A DNA stretch of 64,000 bases from Streptomyces sp. DT2A-34 (GCF_030499515.1 NZ_JASTWJ010000001.1:1488001-1552000), one strand, 5' to 3'. Positions 35,418-45,296 are shown, numbered from the stretch's first letter. Translations and numbers: made by a program. The notes: generated from the letters alone by a model not told the origin.

Positions 35418-36050
35418 TCAGTTGCTCGCCACGAGATCCTTGAGCGCGATGTTGAGCTCGAGGACGTTCACCCGGGGCTCGCCCATGAAGCCCAGGGTGC
35501 GGCCCTCGGTGTGGTCGTCGACCAGCTTCCGCACCTGCGCGACGGACAACCCGTTCTTCTCGGCGACCCGGTGCACCTGGATGTCCGCGTACTCCGGGGA
35601 GATGTTCGGGTCCAGGCCGGAACCGGAGGAGGTGACCGCGTCGGCGGGGACCTGCGAGGCCCTGACCGTGTAGCCGGGCACCGAGTTCTCCTTGATGACC
35701 TTCGCCTTCGCCTCCTTCACCCACTTGATCAGCTCCGGGTTGTCGCCGGAACGGTTGGTGGCGCCGGAAAGGATCAGCTGGTACTGGGTGTTGACCGAGT
35801 TCTCACCCAGTCCGTTGGCCGGACGGGGCTGGAAGTAGTCCAGGCTGTAGCCCTGTTGACCGATCAGCGAGGAGCCGACGACCTCGCCGTCCGCCTTGAT
35901 CTCGGAGCCGTTCGCCTTGTCGTGGAACAGCCCCTGGGCGATGCCGGTGACGACCAGCGGGTAGATGACGCCGGTCACCAGGGTCAGCACGAGGAGGGCG
36001 CGCAGGCCCGCCCCGAGCAACCGGGCGGTGTTGGTAAAGGAGTTGTTCAT
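35418..36050 (-). CDS. kdpC: KdpC subunit of potassium-transporting ATPase
   Basis: A 210-residue subunit with one N-terminal membrane helix (GLRALLVLTLVTGVIYPLVV) and a periplasm-side domain. Family motifs include GSSLIGQQGYSLDYFQPRPA near 70, SGSGLDPNISPEYADIQVHR near 135 and LNIALKDLVASN at the end. KdpC stabilises the complex and aids potassium binding. ATG 36050 is used; a GTG at 36062 with AAAGG immediately upstream is the alternative. Confidence 0.95.
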   Translation of the reverse strand: MNNSFTNTARLLGAGLRALLVLTLVTGVIYPLVVTGIAQGLFHDKANGSEIKADGEVVGSSLIGQQGYSLDYFQPRPANGLGENSVNTQYQLILSGATNRSGDNPELIKWVKEAKAKVIKENSVPGYTVRASQVPADAVTSSGSGLDPNISPEYADIQVHRVAEKNGLSVAQVRKLVDDHTEGRTLGFMGEPRVNVLELNIALKDLVASN

Positions 36051-36074
36051 GGTGATCAGCACGCCTTTGAGAAA

Positions 36075-38207
36075 TTACAGCCCGGGGATGAGGGAGATGA
36101 GCAGGTCGATGATCTTGATGCCGATGAAGGGCGCGATCAGTCCGCCGAGGCCGTAGATCCCGAGGTTGCGGCGCAGCATCTTGTCCGCGCTGACCGGCCG
36201 GTACTGCACGCCCTTCAGGGACAGCGGCACCAGCGCGATGATGATCAGCGCGTTGAAGACGACCGCGGACAGGATCGCGGAGTCCGGGGAGGACAGGTTC
36301 ATGATGTTGAGCTTGTCCAGGCCCGGGTAGACGGCCGCGAACAGCGCCGGGATGATCGCGAAGTACTTCGCGACGTCGTTGGCGATGGAGAACGTGGTCA
36401 ACGCGCCCCGGGTGATGAGGAGTTGCTTGCCGATCTCGACGATCTCGATGAGCTTGGTCGGGTTCGAGTCGAGGTCGACCATGTTGCCGGCCTCCTTGGC
36501 GGCCGACGTACCCGTGTTCATCGCCACGCCGACGTCCGCCTGAGCCAGGGCGGGGGCATCGTTCGTACCGTCACCGGTCATCGCGACCAGCTTGCCGCCG
36601 GCCTGCTCCCGCTTGATCAGCGCCATCTTGTCCTCGGGAGTGGCCTCCGCGAGGAAGTCGTCGACGCCCGCCTCCTCGGCGATCGCCCTGGCCGTCAGCG
36701 GGTTGTCACCCGTGATCATGACGGTCTTGATGCCCATGCGGCGCAGTTCCTCGAACCGCTCCCGCATGCCGTCCTTGACGACGTCCTTGAGGTGGATGAC
36801 GCCCAGGATGCGAGCGCCCTCGGAGTCCTCGACGGCGACGAGGAGCGGCGTGCCGCCCGCCTCGGAGATGCGGTTGGCGATCGTGTCCGCGTCCTCGGCG
36901 ACCGTGCCGCCCTGCTCGCGCACCCAGGCGATGACGGAAGCGGTGGCGCCCTTGCGGACCTTGCGGCCGTCGACGTCGACACCGGACATCCGGGTCTGGG
37001 CGGTGAACTCGATCCACTCCGCGTGCGCCAGCTCGCCCTGGTGGCGCTCGCGCAGCCCGTACTTCTCCTTCGCCAGGACGACGATCGAGCGGCCCTCGGG
37101 CGTCTCGTCGGCCAGCGAGGAGAGCTGGGCGGCGTCGGCCACTTCGGCCTCGGTGGTGCCGCTCACCGGCACGAACTCCGACGCCTGCCGGTTGCCGAGC
37201 GTGATGGTGCCGGTCTTGTCGAGCAGCAGTGTGGAGACGTCACCGGCGGCCTCGACCGCGCGGCCGGACATCGCCAGGACGTTGCGCTGGACCAGGCGGT
37301 CCATGCCGGCGATGCCGATCGCGGAGAGCAGGGCGCCGATCGTGGTCGGGATCAGACAGACCAGGAGGGCGACCAGCACGACCATCGTCAGGTGCGTGCC
37401 CGCGTAGTCCGCGAGGGGCGGCAGCGTGGCCACCGCGAGCAGGAAGATGATCGTCAGGGACGCGAGCAGGATGTTGAGTGCGATCTCGTTCGGCGTCTTC
37501 TGCCGGGCCGCGCCCTCGACCAGGTTGATCATGCGGTCGATGAAGGTCTCGCCGGGTTTCGTCGTGATCTTGATGACGATGCGGTCGGAGAGGACCTTCG
37601 TGCCGCCGGTGACCGCCGAACGGTCGCCGCCGGACTCCCGGATGACCGGGGCCGACTCACCGGTGATCGCCGACTCGTCGACCGAGGCGACGCCCGCTAC
37701 GACGTCGCCGTCGCCGGGGATGACGTCGCCGGCCTCGCAGACGACCAGGTCGCCGACCTTCAACTCCGTACCCGGCACACGCTCTTCCGAGGAGCCGTCC
37801 TCGGCGAGCCGGCGGGCGACGGTGTCGGTCTTGGCCTTGCGCAGGGTGTCGGCCTGGGCCTTGCCGCGGCCCTCGGCGACGGCCTCCGCCAGGTTGGCGA
37901 AGATCACGGTCAGCCACAGCCAGACGCTGATGGTCCAGCCGAACCAGTCGCCCGGGTCCTTGAAGGAGAAGACGGTGGTGAGGACGGACCCGACCAGCAC
38001 CACGAACATCACGGGGGACTTGATCATCACCCGCGGGTCGAGCTTGCGGAAGGCGTCCGGCAGCGACTTGACCAGCTGCTTCGGGTCGAAGAGCCCGGCG
38101 CCGACACGGCCTTCCTTGTGACCGGTCGGGACATCCTGGTGGGGAGCCCGGGTGGGAGTGGTGGCGGTGGACATGCTGTCCTCTTGCTTCTTGGTGTCGG
38201 TGGTCAT
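36075..38207 (-). CDS. kdpB: KdpB, P-type ATPase subunit
   Basis: A 710-residue ATPase. Motifs are the TGES loop [13 protein letters not shown], phosphorylation site [17 protein letters not shown] near 335, the nucleotide-domain [10 protein letters not shown], hinge [20 protein letters not shown] near 545 and seven membrane helices. It hydrolyses ATP to drive KdpA. Its ATG at 38207 overlaps the kdpA stop by 4 bases. A second ATG at 38174 with AGAGGA upstream would remove 11 residues and is also plausible. Confidence 0.97.
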   Translation of the reverse strand: MTTDTKKQEDSMSTATTPTRAPHQDVPTGHKEGRVGAGLFDPKQLVKSLPDAFRKLDPRVMIKSPVMFVVLVGSVLTTVFSFKDPGDWFGWTISVWLWLTVIFANLAEAVAEGRGKAQADTLRKAKTDTVARRLAEDGSSEERVPGTELKVGDLVVCEAGDVIPGDGDVVAGVASVDESAITGESAPVIRESGGDRSAVTGGTKVLSDRIVIKITTKPGETFIDRMINLVEGAARQKTPNEIALNILLASLTIIFLLAVATLPPLADYAGTHLTMVVLVALLVCLIPTTIGALLSAIGIAGMDRLVQRNVLAMSGRAVEAAGDVSTLLLDKTGTITLGNRQASEFVPVSGTTEAEVADAAQLSSLADETPEGRSIVVLAKEKYGLRERHQGELAHAEWIEFTAQTRMSGVDVDGRKVRKGATASVIAWVREQGGTVAEDADTIANRISEAGGTPLLVAVEDSEGARILGVIHLKDVVKDGMRERFEELRRMGIKTVMITGDNPLTARAIAEEAGVDDFLAEATPEDKMALIKREQAGGKLVAMTGDGTNDAPALAQADVGVAMNTGTSAAKEAGNMVDLDSNPTKLIEIVEIGKQLLITRGALTTFSIANDVAKYFAIIPALFAAVYPGLDKLNIMNLSSPDSAILSAVVFNALIIIALVPLSLKGVQYRPVSADKMLRRNLGIYGLGGLIAPFIGIKIIDLLISLIPGL

Positions 38208-39898
38208 GCCGCCAGTCCTTCCGCCAGCGGGCCGAGCGCGAGGGCAGGGAAGTAGGTCAGACCGGTGATGATCAGGATCGCGCCCACCAGCAGGCCGGTG
38301 AACAGCGGTTTCTCGGTGCGCAGGGTGCCCGCGGTGGCCGGGATCGGCTTCTGCTCGGCAAGGGATCCGGCCAGGGCGAGGACGAACACCATCGGCAGGA
38401 ACCGGCCGAGCAGCATCGCGAGCCCGATCGTGGTGTTGAACCACTGCGTGTCGGCGTTCAGGCCGGCGAAGGCCGAGCCGTTGTTGTTGGCGCCCGAGGT
38501 GTAGGCGTACAGGATCTCGGAGAACCCGTGCGCCCCGCTGTTGGTCATCGAGTGGGCCGGGGTCGGCAGCGCCATCGCGGCGGCGGTGAAGACGAGCACC
38601 AGCGTCGGGGTGATGAGGATGTAGCAGGCCGCGAGCTTGATCTCGCGGGTGCCGATCTTCTTGCCCAGGTACTCGGGCGTACGGCCGACCATCAGGCCGG
38701 CGATGAACACCGCGATGATCGCCATGATCAGCATGCCGTAGAGGCCGGAACCGACACCACCGGGTGCGATCTCGCCCAGCTGCATGCCGAGCAGCTGGAT
38801 GCCGCCGCCGAAGCCGGTGAAGGAGGAGTGGAAGGAGTTGACCGCGCCGGTCGAGGTGAGGGTCGTGGAGACCGCCCAGATCGACGAGGTGCTGATGCCG
38901 AAGCGGACCTCCTTGCCCTCCATGGCGCCGCCGGCGATGTCGAACGCCGGGCCGTGGTGGGCGAACTCGGTCCACATCATCAGCGAGACGAAGCCGAGCC
39001 AGATCACGGCCATCGTGCCGAGGATCGCGTACCCCTGCTTCAGCGAGCCGACCATGCGGCCGAAGGTGCGGGTCAGCGAGAAGGGGACGACGAGGATCAG
39101 GAAGATCTCGAAGAGGTTGGAGAAGGGGGTGGGGTTCTCGAAGGGGTGGGCGCTGTTGGCGTTGAAGTAACCGCCGCCGTTGGTGCCGATCTCCTTGATG
39201 GCTTCCTGCGAGGCGACCGCGCCGCCGTTCCACTGCTGCGAGCCGCCCATGAACTGGCCGACCTCGTGGATGCCGGAGAAGTTCTGGATCGCGCCGCAGG
39301 CCACCAGGACGATCGCGGCGATCATCGAGAGGGGCAGCAGGATGCGGGTCACCCCGCGCACCATGTCCGACCAGAAGTTGCCGAGCTCACCGCTGCGCGA
39401 GCGGGCGAAGCCCCGTACGAGTGCCACGGCGACAGCCATGCCGACGGCCGCGGAGACGAAGTTCTGCACGGCCAGCCCGGCGGTCTGCACGACATGGCCC
39501 ATGGCCTGCTCGCCGTAGTACGACTGCCAGTTGGTGTTGGACACGAAGGACGCGGCGGTGTTGAACGCCTGGTCCGGGTCGATGGAGGCGAAGCCCAGCG
39601 AGCCGGGCAGCACGCCCTGGAGCCGCTGCAGCAGGTAGAGGAAGAGGACGCCGGCGGCCGAGAACGCCAGGACGCCGCGCAGATAGGCGGGCCAGCGCAT
39701 CTCGGTGCTCGGGTCGGCACCGATGCCCTTGTAGATCCACTTCTCGACACGCCAGTGCTTGGCGGAGGAGTAGACCTTGGCCATGTAGTCGCCCAGGGGG
39801 CGGTAGGCGAGCGCCAGCGCCGCGATCAGCGCGAGCAGCTGGAGCACGCCGGCGAGTACGGGACCCATGTCGCCCGCTGCGGTAGCAGCTGATGTCAC
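38204..39898 (-). CDS. kdpA: KdpA, potassium-binding subunit
   Basis: A 564-residue channel-like subunit with about ten membrane helices and four pore-loop repeats. These include [15 protein letters not shown] near 115, [20 protein letters not shown] near 222 (selectivity loop), [16 protein letters not shown] near 340 and [14 protein letters not shown] near 464. The GTG at 39898 has GAGAGG 8 bases upstream, within the end of kdpF. KdpA is the potassium path of the high-affinity pump. Confidence 0.97.
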   Translation of the reverse strand: MTSAATAAGDMGPVLAGVLQLLALIAALALAYRPLGDYMAKVYSSAKHWRVEKWIYKGIGADPSTEMRWPAYLRGVLAFSAAGVLFLYLLQRLQGVLPGSLGFASIDPDQAFNTAASFVSNTNWQSYYGEQAMGHVVQTAGLAVQNFVSAAVGMAVAVALVRGFARSRSGELGNFWSDMVRGVTRILLPLSMIAAIVLVACGAIQNFSGIHEVGQFMGGSQQWNGGAVASQEAIKEIGTNGGGYFNANSAHPFENPTPFSNLFEIFLILVVPFSLTRTFGRMVGSLKQGYAILGTMAVIWLGFVSLMMWTEFAHHGPAFDIAGGAMEGKEVRFGISTSSIWAVSTTLTSTGAVNSFHSSFTGFGGGIQLLGMQLGEIAPGGVGSGLYGMLIMAIIAVFIAGLMVGRTPEYLGKKIGTREIKLAACYILITPTLVLVFTAAAMALPTPAHSMTNSGAHGFSEILYAYTSGANNNGSAFAGLNADTQWFNTTIGLAMLLGRFLPMVFVLALAGSLAEQKPIPATAGTLRTEKPLFTGLLVGAILIITGLTYFPALALGPLAEGLAA

Positions 39899-39900
39899 CG

Positions 39901-39990
39901 TCAGAACCTCTCGGGGAATATCAGGGCCAGAACGAGATAGCCCAGCAGGGCGACGGCCACGACGAGGCCGACGATGTTCTCGGCGGTCAC
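39901..39990 (-). CDS. kdpF: KdpF small membrane subunit
   Basis: A 29-residue peptide, [20 protein letters not shown] followed by LALIFPERF: one membrane helix and the conserved FPERF ending. It stabilises the Kdp complex in the lipid bilayer. The GTG start overlaps the stop of the preceding 27-codon gene, and its stop is 2 bases from the kdpA start, so the three are tightly coupled. Confidence 0.93.
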   Translation of the reverse strand: MTAENIVGLVVAVALLGYLVLALIFPERF

Positions 39991-40070
39991 AGCTTCGTCA
40001 CCCCCTTGGCGACGAGAGCCACGAGCGCGAACACCGCGATCGTGGTGACGACGAAGGCCAGATCGGCCAT
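39987..40070 (-). CDS. 27-residue membrane peptide heading the kdp operon
   Basis: ATG 40070 has an ideal AGGAG site 6 bases upstream. It encodes [20 protein letters not shown] then AKGVTKL: one membrane helix with a basic end. Its stop overlaps the kdpF start as GTGA, so it is translated with the operon. It is not one of the classical subunits. I recall similar peptides in Streptomyces kdp operons, but no function. It could be an extra subunit or a translation-coupling leader. Confidence 0.75.
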   Translation of the reverse strand: MADLAFVVTTIAVFALVALVAKGVTKL

Positions 40071-40514
40071 CGTGAACTCCTGAGTGAGGTTCGTTGGACA
40101 GGGACGGTTAGAGGAAACAGCCTCGACGGCCGGAATCGACCGCCGTTGACGGGTCCCTTACGGCGCCCTGCGCGACCTTGACGGAACTCATACGCCGGCC
40201 GCGGCGAGGTCAGGACAACCGGAACCGCAGCCGGCGGATCGCCGCATCCGTGTCGCGCCGTACCGCGTGGGCCCCCTTGTCCTACGACGCTGCCTGGCGC
40301 CAGGCCCGCCCGGACCGTTGTCCCGACGAAATGGCCTGTCGACTCCATGGCCATCGACGGCGAGTGCGGGCGGCGGTATCTGTGATCCGTACGGTCGAGC
40401 GGTGAGATCACTCGATCGTGAGTTCTTCCGCTGTCGCACCCGGTGGGACGCGATGCTCGCAAGGAGGGTGTGCGCCCAGGGCTGCCTGGATGTACGACGG
40501 GTGAGGGGGATGGC
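40071..40514. promoter_or_regulatory. Divergent spacer holding the kdp promoter
   Basis: No gene is seen in these 444 bases between the kdp operon and the polyprenyl cassette. The kdp promoter and KdpE site must lie here on the minus strand; the forward promoter of the cassette would be near 40400-40490. I could not assign boxes. GC is lower at 40080-40120, which fits a promoter. Confidence 0.45.
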
Positions 40515-40793
40515 GTGACGCAAGAAGCGGGCCGGCGCGGGGGCTTGGACGGCCAGGCGCTGTTGCTGGCTGCCGGGCTGGCTGATCTGGCGGTGAGCAC
40601 GGTGGGGTCGGCCCTGGGGACCGTGCGGGGGCTGCTGCGCCGGTCGGATGCCTCGGAGTTGGCGGCGGAGGCCGAGCACGAGCTCATGGCGCGTGGGCGT
40701 CTGGTGCTGGACCGGTACGCGGCAGTGCCCCCGGCCCACTTGGAGATCCTCGCCCAGCGCGCCCTGGCTCGGAAGGCCGCCGGTGACGTCTGA
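40515..40793 (+). CDS. 92-residue helical protein, first gene of the polyprenyl cassette
   Basis: GTG 40515 has GAGGGGG 6 bases upstream. The product begins TQEAGRRGGLDGQALLLAAG, followed by an alanine/leucine-rich helix (LADLAVSTVGSALGTVRGLL) and an acidic helix with RGRLVLDRYAAVPPAHLEIL. No known motif is present. Its stop overlaps the polyprenyl synthase start by 11 bases, so the two are translationally coupled. It could be an accessory or membrane-docking subunit of that enzyme, as heterodimeric long-chain synthases have small partners; this is inference. Confidence 0.7.
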   Translation: MTQEAGRRGGLDGQALLLAAGLADLAVSTVGSALGTVRGLLRRSDASELAAEAEHELMARGRLVLDRYAAVPPAHLEILAQRALARKAAGDV

Positions 40794-41838
40794 CCGGTGG
40801 GAGCAGGACGCGTTCAAGGCCCGTGTCGACGAGGTGGTCCGTCGGTTCGTCGCCCGGGAGGCCGACGAGCTCGCGGCGGTCGATCCGATGCTCGGTGCGG
40901 TGGCCGAGAGGCTGGAGGCGGCGGTCGCGGACGGCAAGCGGCTGCGGGCGGCGTTCTGCTACTGGGGGTGGCGGGCGGTGGGGCAGCCGGACAGCGACGC
41001 GCTGGTGCGGGCGGCGGCCTCGATGGAGCTGGTGCATGCCGCCGCCGTCGTGCACGACGACCTCATCGACGACAGTTCGCTGCGGCACGGGCGCCCCACG
41101 ACCCACGTCGCCCTGCGCGGGGCCGTAGGGGCTCGTCCGGACGCCGATGCCGCCGCGCGGTCGTTGGCGATGCTGGTGGGGGACCTGCTGATGGCGCTGG
41201 CCGGGCAGTTGTTCGCCACCAGCGGGCTGCCCACCGCGTATCTCGTCCGGGCCCGCCCGTTGTGGGCGGTGATGGCCCGTGAGCTGATCGCGGGCGAGTG
41301 TCTGGAAATCCTGCGGACCGGAGCCGCTCCGGACACCGCGGCATCGCTGAAGGTGATCCGGTACAAGACCGCCAAGTACACCGTCGAACAGCCCCTGTTG
41401 ATCGGTGGTGCGCTGGCCGGCGCGGGCGCGCGGTTGCGCGAGGGCTACTCCGCGTACGGGCTTCCGTTGGGCGAGGCGTTCCAGCTCCGGGACGACCTGC
41501 TCGGGCTGTTCGGAGACCCCGAGCTCACCGGCAAGGCCAATGCCGACGATGTGCGCGGCAGGCGGCCCACGGCGCTGCTGGCAGAGGCGTGGCGTCTCGC
41601 CGACGGCGCGGAGCGCGAACTGCTGAACTCCCTGCTGGGCCAGGGTGACACGGACGGGGAGACGCTCGACGCGGTGCGCGAGGTGATGCGCCGGCTGAGG
41701 GCGCCCGACCGCATCGAGGACATGATCCAGGCCCGGGTCGAGGAGGCCCTCGGTGCGCTCCACGAACTGGATCTACCCACGCACGCCGCCGGCGGACTGA
41801 CCACGCTGGCGCGTTCCGCAGCAGTACGCCTGTCCTGA
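40783..41838 (+). CDS. Polyprenyl diphosphate synthase
   Basis: A 351-residue trans-isoprenyl diphosphate synthase. The first aspartate-rich motif is in VVHDDLIDDSSLRHGRPTTH near residue 90 and the second in QLRDDLLGLFGDPELTGK near 235. GKRLRAAFCYWGW near 47 binds the diphosphate, and the basic KTAKYT block is near 193. It chains isopentenyl units. The residues before the first motif include MELVHAAAVV, so no bulky residue obviously limits chain length, but product length cannot be read with certainty. It is the middle gene of three. Confidence 0.93.
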   Translation: MTSDRWEQDAFKARVDEVVRRFVAREADELAAVDPMLGAVAERLEAAVADGKRLRAAFCYWGWRAVGQPDSDALVRAAASMELVHAAAVVHDDLIDDSSLRHGRPTTHVALRGAVGARPDADAAARSLAMLVGDLLMALAGQLFATSGLPTAYLVRARPLWAVMARELIAGECLEILRTGAAPDTAASLKVIRYKTAKYTVEQPLLIGGALAGAGARLREGYSAYGLPLGEAFQLRDDLLGLFGDPELTGKANADDVRGRRPTALLAEAWRLADGAERELLNSLLGQGDTDGETLDAVREVMRRLRAPDRIEDMIQARVEEALGALHELDLPTHAAGGLTTLARSAAVRLS

Positions 41839-41930
41839 CCCTCGCATCGGGACGGCACGAGCCCGTGTCGTCCCGGGCAGCCGGCCTCCCGCCTGTCGTG
41901 CACGCTCCCGAGGAAGACGAGGAACCCTCC

Positions 41931-43088
41931 ATGCCCTACACCGACGCATCGATGGACGGCCTGCGGCAGGCCGGGGACGAACTCGCCGATGCCACCGTCG
42001 CCGAGCTCTTCGAACGGGGGGAGGTGGGCAAGTTCAACACCCTGATGCGCTACGTCTCCACGGCCGGCGCTCCCCTGCCGGACGGGCTGCCCGACGTCGC
42101 TCGCCAGTACCTCGAAACCACCCGCGTACCGCCCTCCTGGGTGGACTGGGCGGAGATGGAGAAAGCCCGGCTGTTCTTCATCGACAACAACGTGCACATC
42201 TCCACGGCGCTGTCCTTCGCCTCCATGCCCGCCTGCTACCTCGTCCCGCACGTGGCGAAGCTGCTGTCGGCCACCCACGGATTGAAGTACCCCTCCAAAC
42301 GGATGGCGGAGACCGGCCAGTTCACCGTCCATCTGATGCAGCCCGACGCCTTCGAGGCCGGCAGCCGCTTCATCCCCGCCGCCCAGAAGGTCCGCCTCCT
42401 GCACGCCGCCATCCGCCATCACCTCGCTCGCGAGAACCGGTGGGACACGGCGACGCTGGGCACGCCGATCTGCCAGGAGGACATGATCGGCGGGCAGATG
42501 TTCTTCTCCCTGCTCGTCCTGGACAGCCTTCACCGCCTCGGCATCCACATGTCGACCGAGGGCGCGGAAGCGTACTACTACGCGTGGCGCGTCGTCGGTG
42601 CCATGCTCGGCGTCGACCAGGAGGCCGTCCCCCGAACTCTCGACGAGGCCCGCCAGTTCCTCGACCTGTACATGGTCCGGCACATGGGGCCGTCCGAGGA
42701 GGGCGCGCATCTGACCCGGCAGCTGATCGACCTCTACGAGGAGGTGGTGCCCGGCACCCTCTTCGACCCCATCGTCTCCGCCCTCATCCGCCACCTCGTC
42801 GGCGACACCTGTGCCGACTGGCTCCACGTGCCGCGCACGTCGTGGGACACCGCCGTGAAGGCCGTGCCCCACCTCCTCGGCGTCCTGGAGACCATCGAGG
42901 ACCGCTCCCCGCTCGGTGCCTGGGCCCTGGACCGCCTCGGCCACCTCACCACGGTCCTCGAGTTGTCCTCCCTCACCCGTGGACGCGTCATGCACTACGC
43001 GATCCCTGAAAGCCTCAAGAAGGACTACGGCATCACCAGCGGGGTGCCCCGCACCCACCGGTGGACCCCGCCGGCCGCCACCGTCTGA
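41931..43088 (+). CDS. MpaB/DUF2236-family oxygenase
   Basis: A 385-residue protein of the DUF2236 family, which includes the heme latex-clearing protein Lcp and the fungal MpaB' that cleaves a farnesyl side chain. Family blocks seen are ARLFFIDNNVHISTALSFAS near 75, RHHLARENRW near 165, TPICQEDMIGGQMFFSLLVL near 178 and YYYAWRVVGAMLGV near 210. ATG 41931 has GAGGAA upstream. It is the third gene of the cassette, 92 bases after the synthase. The likely job is oxidative cleavage or oxygenation of the isoprenoid made next door; this is inference from context. Confidence 0.85.
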   Translation: MPYTDASMDGLRQAGDELADATVAELFERGEVGKFNTLMRYVSTAGAPLPDGLPDVARQYLETTRVPPSWVDWAEMEKARLFFIDNNVHISTALSFASMPACYLVPHVAKLLSATHGLKYPSKRMAETGQFTVHLMQPDAFEAGSRFIPAAQKVRLLHAAIRHHLARENRWDTATLGTPICQEDMIGGQMFFSLLVLDSLHRLGIHMSTEGAEAYYYAWRVVGAMLGVDQEAVPRTLDEARQFLDLYMVRHMGPSEEGAHLTRQLIDLYEEVVPGTLFDPIVSALIRHLVGDTCADWLHVPRTSWDTAVKAVPHLLGVLETIEDRSPLGAWALDRLGHLTTVLELSSLTRGRVMHYAIPESLKKDYGITSGVPRTHRWTPPAATV

Positions 43089-43483
43089 CGCCCCGTGTCG
43101 CGGCGTGGGATCGAAGGGGGTCCTCGCGCCGGGCAAGGGACGGTGTACGTGCCTTCTCGTGGCCGTGATTCCAGTGACGCGCATGGCTGCGGTCGAACGT
43201 GAGACCCCGCACCCCGCACCCCGCACCCAGGGACCTCTCGGAAGGGGACGAGTTGCAGGGCTCCTCTCGAGGGGCCGTGGAGCTGCCGCCGCACATGGCC
43301 CGCTCCGGGGTGACCTCGTACGACAATGGGCAAGCCTCCCCTCGTGCACTCTCTCCCCCGGCCTGCTGCCCGCCCTGCAAACGGCAGGCCGTACCAACGC
43401 CCGCCCGCTACCCCCTCACGGTCACGGCGGCGGCCCTGAACAGCCTCGGCAAGCAGCTCACGGTCCGCGCCGACGGACCTCCG
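43089..43483. other. Gene-free spacer
   Basis: I see no gene between the oxygenase and the methyltransferase relic. A short CCCCGCA-type tandem lies at 43204-43230. Other readings are proline-rich. Confidence 0.45.
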
Positions 43484-43573
43484 TCAACCCTTCGCCGCAG
43501 GCTCCAGCATCGCCACGCACTCCACATGATGCGTCATCGGGAACATGCGGACGCCGATCAGCGCCCCCTCCCC
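43484..43573 (-). pseudogene. C-terminal relic of a TrmA/RlmD-type RNA methyltransferase
   Basis: The minus strand reads GEGALIGVRMFPMTHHVECV then AMLEPAAKG and a stop. The MTHHVECV ending is a strong signature of uracil-5 RNA methyltransferases of actinobacteria. Nothing of the SAM-binding or catalytic region is present. Either the gene was cut by a deletion, or this is the edge of a block that moved. A second, more decayed relic lies at 24404. Confidence 0.6.
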
Positions 43574-43630
43574 CGCCCGCGTATCAAGCAGCAGTCACGT
43601 CGCGCAGCACACCGGCCAGGGGGATTCGGA

Positions 43631-45136
43631 TCATGTACGGCCCAACGGGTTCGGCAGCGGCAGATAGCGGGCGTCGGCGCCGTCCGCGCCGTTCCAGCGC
43701 AGCAGCAGGTTGGTCTTGCCGGGGAGGGTGGGGGCCGCCAGCAGCTCCGGGATCTCGGGAAGGTCGTGGCGGGCCAGCTCGCGGCGGGCGGCGGGCCAGG
43801 GGGCCAGCGTCGGGTGGTGTTCGGCGAGGGCGCCGGCGATTTCGACGAGGTGGTTGACGACCAGGCAGTACACCAGCCGCTCCCAGCCCGCCGCCCGCTC
43901 CACCTCGGGCAGCAGCTTCACGCCCTCGGCGTCCCGGAACAGGGCCTGCGCGGGGAGGCCGTCGGCGTCCACGGCGACCAGCGTGTTCTGCAGGTGCGCT
44001 TCGAGTACGACGCCGTGGTCGGCGAAGACCGCGAGGGCGGGCGGGACGACCTGGGCCAGGTACGCCTCCCACCACACCGCCGGGTCCGCCGCGGCGGCGA
44101 GCGGGCTGCCCTCGAAGCCCTCGACGAGCCCGGCGGCGAGCAGCGGGGTCGTGCCGGGGAGCAGACGGTCGTGGAAGCCGTCGCGGACCAGGACCGCGAG
44201 TTCCTCGAAGGCGAAGGCGGCGGTGCGGTAGCCGCGGTCGCCGAGCCAGCCGGCGGGGCCGTCGAGCGCGGCGAGGGCGGTGGCCGCGGCCGTGTCGGTG
44301 CGGCGGAGTTTCAGCAGGTCGTGGCGCCAGAGGCGACGGATGTCGTTGGTGATGCGTACGTCCAGGCTGAACTTCAGGAAGAGATCGCGCTCGGGGGCGT
44401 ACAGCGTGCGGATCGCGGCCGTCGGCCAGGCGTCGAAGCCGGTCGTGCCCAGCCGCAGCAGCCTGCCGTCCGCGAACGCCCCGGCGAGCTCCCGGCCGAC
44501 CAGGTCGAGCTGCCAGGGGTGCGCGGGCAGCAGCCGGTAGCCGGGCGGCGCCTCGCCGAGGGCGTCCAGGGCGGAGGTGTCGCCCTCTTCCACGACCGTG
44601 TCCTCGCGCAGGCCGAGCAGCGTCAGCGGGAAGCGGCCGTGCGCCTCGGGGGCGTACGGCAGCCAGGCCGCGACCGGGCCGCCGCCGCGCGCCTTGGGGG
44701 CGGGGTGGTAGGGGTGGCCGGTGAGGAGGGACTGCTCGGAGCGCAGGTAGGGGTCGTTCGGGGGCACCGCACGCTCGCGTGCCGTGAGCAGCGCGGCCAC
44801 CGCGTCCCGGCTGTCGATCATCTCGGCGGGCAGTTCGTGGTTGGACAGACCGGTGTGGCGGCGCAGCTCGTCGGCGACGAGTTTGACGAGCTCGGTGTGC
44901 CCGAGGCGCTGCCAGGCACCGGCCACCCGCACCTCGGGCTCGGCAGGCCGCCGCTCACCGAGGACCCGCAGCAGGCGGCCCGTGCCGGGCAGCCGGTACA
45001 CCTGCCGCTCGCCGGACCCGCCGTGCGGTTCGGCCACCTCGCGCAGCAGGCAGTTGAGCAGGGGCGCGACCGCGTGGGCGTCGGCGCGTTCCGCGACGTC
45101 GGCGGCGGGTGGAGGGTTGAGGTGCACGCGATCCAC
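43631..45136 (-). CDS. IucA/IucC-family siderophore synthetase (copy 1)
   Basis: A 501-residue NIS synthetase; it joins a carboxylate such as citrate or succinate to an amine or alcohol with ATP. Motifs in order are LLTGHPYHPAPKARGG near 138 (ATP-binding HPxHPxxK), LLPAHPWQLDL near 203, KFSLDVRITNDIRRL near 255 and EAHLQNTLV near 380. The FhuF-like C-terminus has GKTNLLLRWNG near 475. The GTG at 45136 is used; a GTG at 45127 is the alternative. It is divergent from a second synthetase. No transporter lies next to it. Confidence 0.93.
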   Translation of the reverse strand: MDRVHLNPPPAADVAERADAHAVAPLLNCLLREVAEPHGGSGERQVYRLPGTGRLLRVLGERRPAEPEVRVAGAWQRLGHTELVKLVADELRRHTGLSNHELPAEMIDSRDAVAALLTARERAVPPNDPYLRSEQSLLTGHPYHPAPKARGGGPVAAWLPYAPEAHGRFPLTLLGLREDTVVEEGDTSALDALGEAPPGYRLLPAHPWQLDLVGRELAGAFADGRLLRLGTTGFDAWPTAAIRTLYAPERDLFLKFSLDVRITNDIRRLWRHDLLKLRRTDTAAATALAALDGPAGWLGDRGYRTAAFAFEELAVLVRDGFHDRLLPGTTPLLAAGLVEGFEGSPLAAAADPAVWWEAYLAQVVPPALAVFADHGVVLEAHLQNTLVAVDADGLPAQALFRDAEGVKLLPEVERAAGWERLVYCLVVNHLVEIAGALAEHHPTLAPWPAARRELARHDLPEIPELLAAPTLPGKTNLLLRWNGADGADARYLPLPNPLGRT

Positions 45137-45152
45137 TCGTTCTCTACGGGCC

Positions 45153-45222
45153 GTCCAGGACGGTCTCGGGTCCGTTCAGGACGGTCCCTACGATCCGGTC
45201 AGGACGGTCTCTACGGTCCGTC
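45153..45222. repeat. Three tandem copies of a CAGGACGGTC unit
   Basis: CAGGACGGTC begins at 45156, 45177 and 45200, two of the copies followed by CTACG-ATCCG/GTCCG. The tract fills the divergent promoter of the two siderophore synthetases. No classical iron box was seen, so these repeats might bind the regulator or be simple slippage. Confidence 0.6.
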
Positions 45223-45296
45223 GGGCGGGAAGACGATCAGTATGTCTGTCGTCGGTGCCCGCCCCGACGCCCTACTCGTACCCGAGGAGCCCGCCC

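Noticed and set aside
35103..38255. A 1050-codon plus-strand open frame across kdpC and kdpB
   Set aside because: It is the shadow of the minus-strand Kdp genes, with no family motif and biased composition.
45137..45296. Classical iron box (DmdR/IdeR type) in the siderophore promoter
   Set aside because: I looked for a TTAGGTTAGGCTAACC-like palindrome and did not find one.
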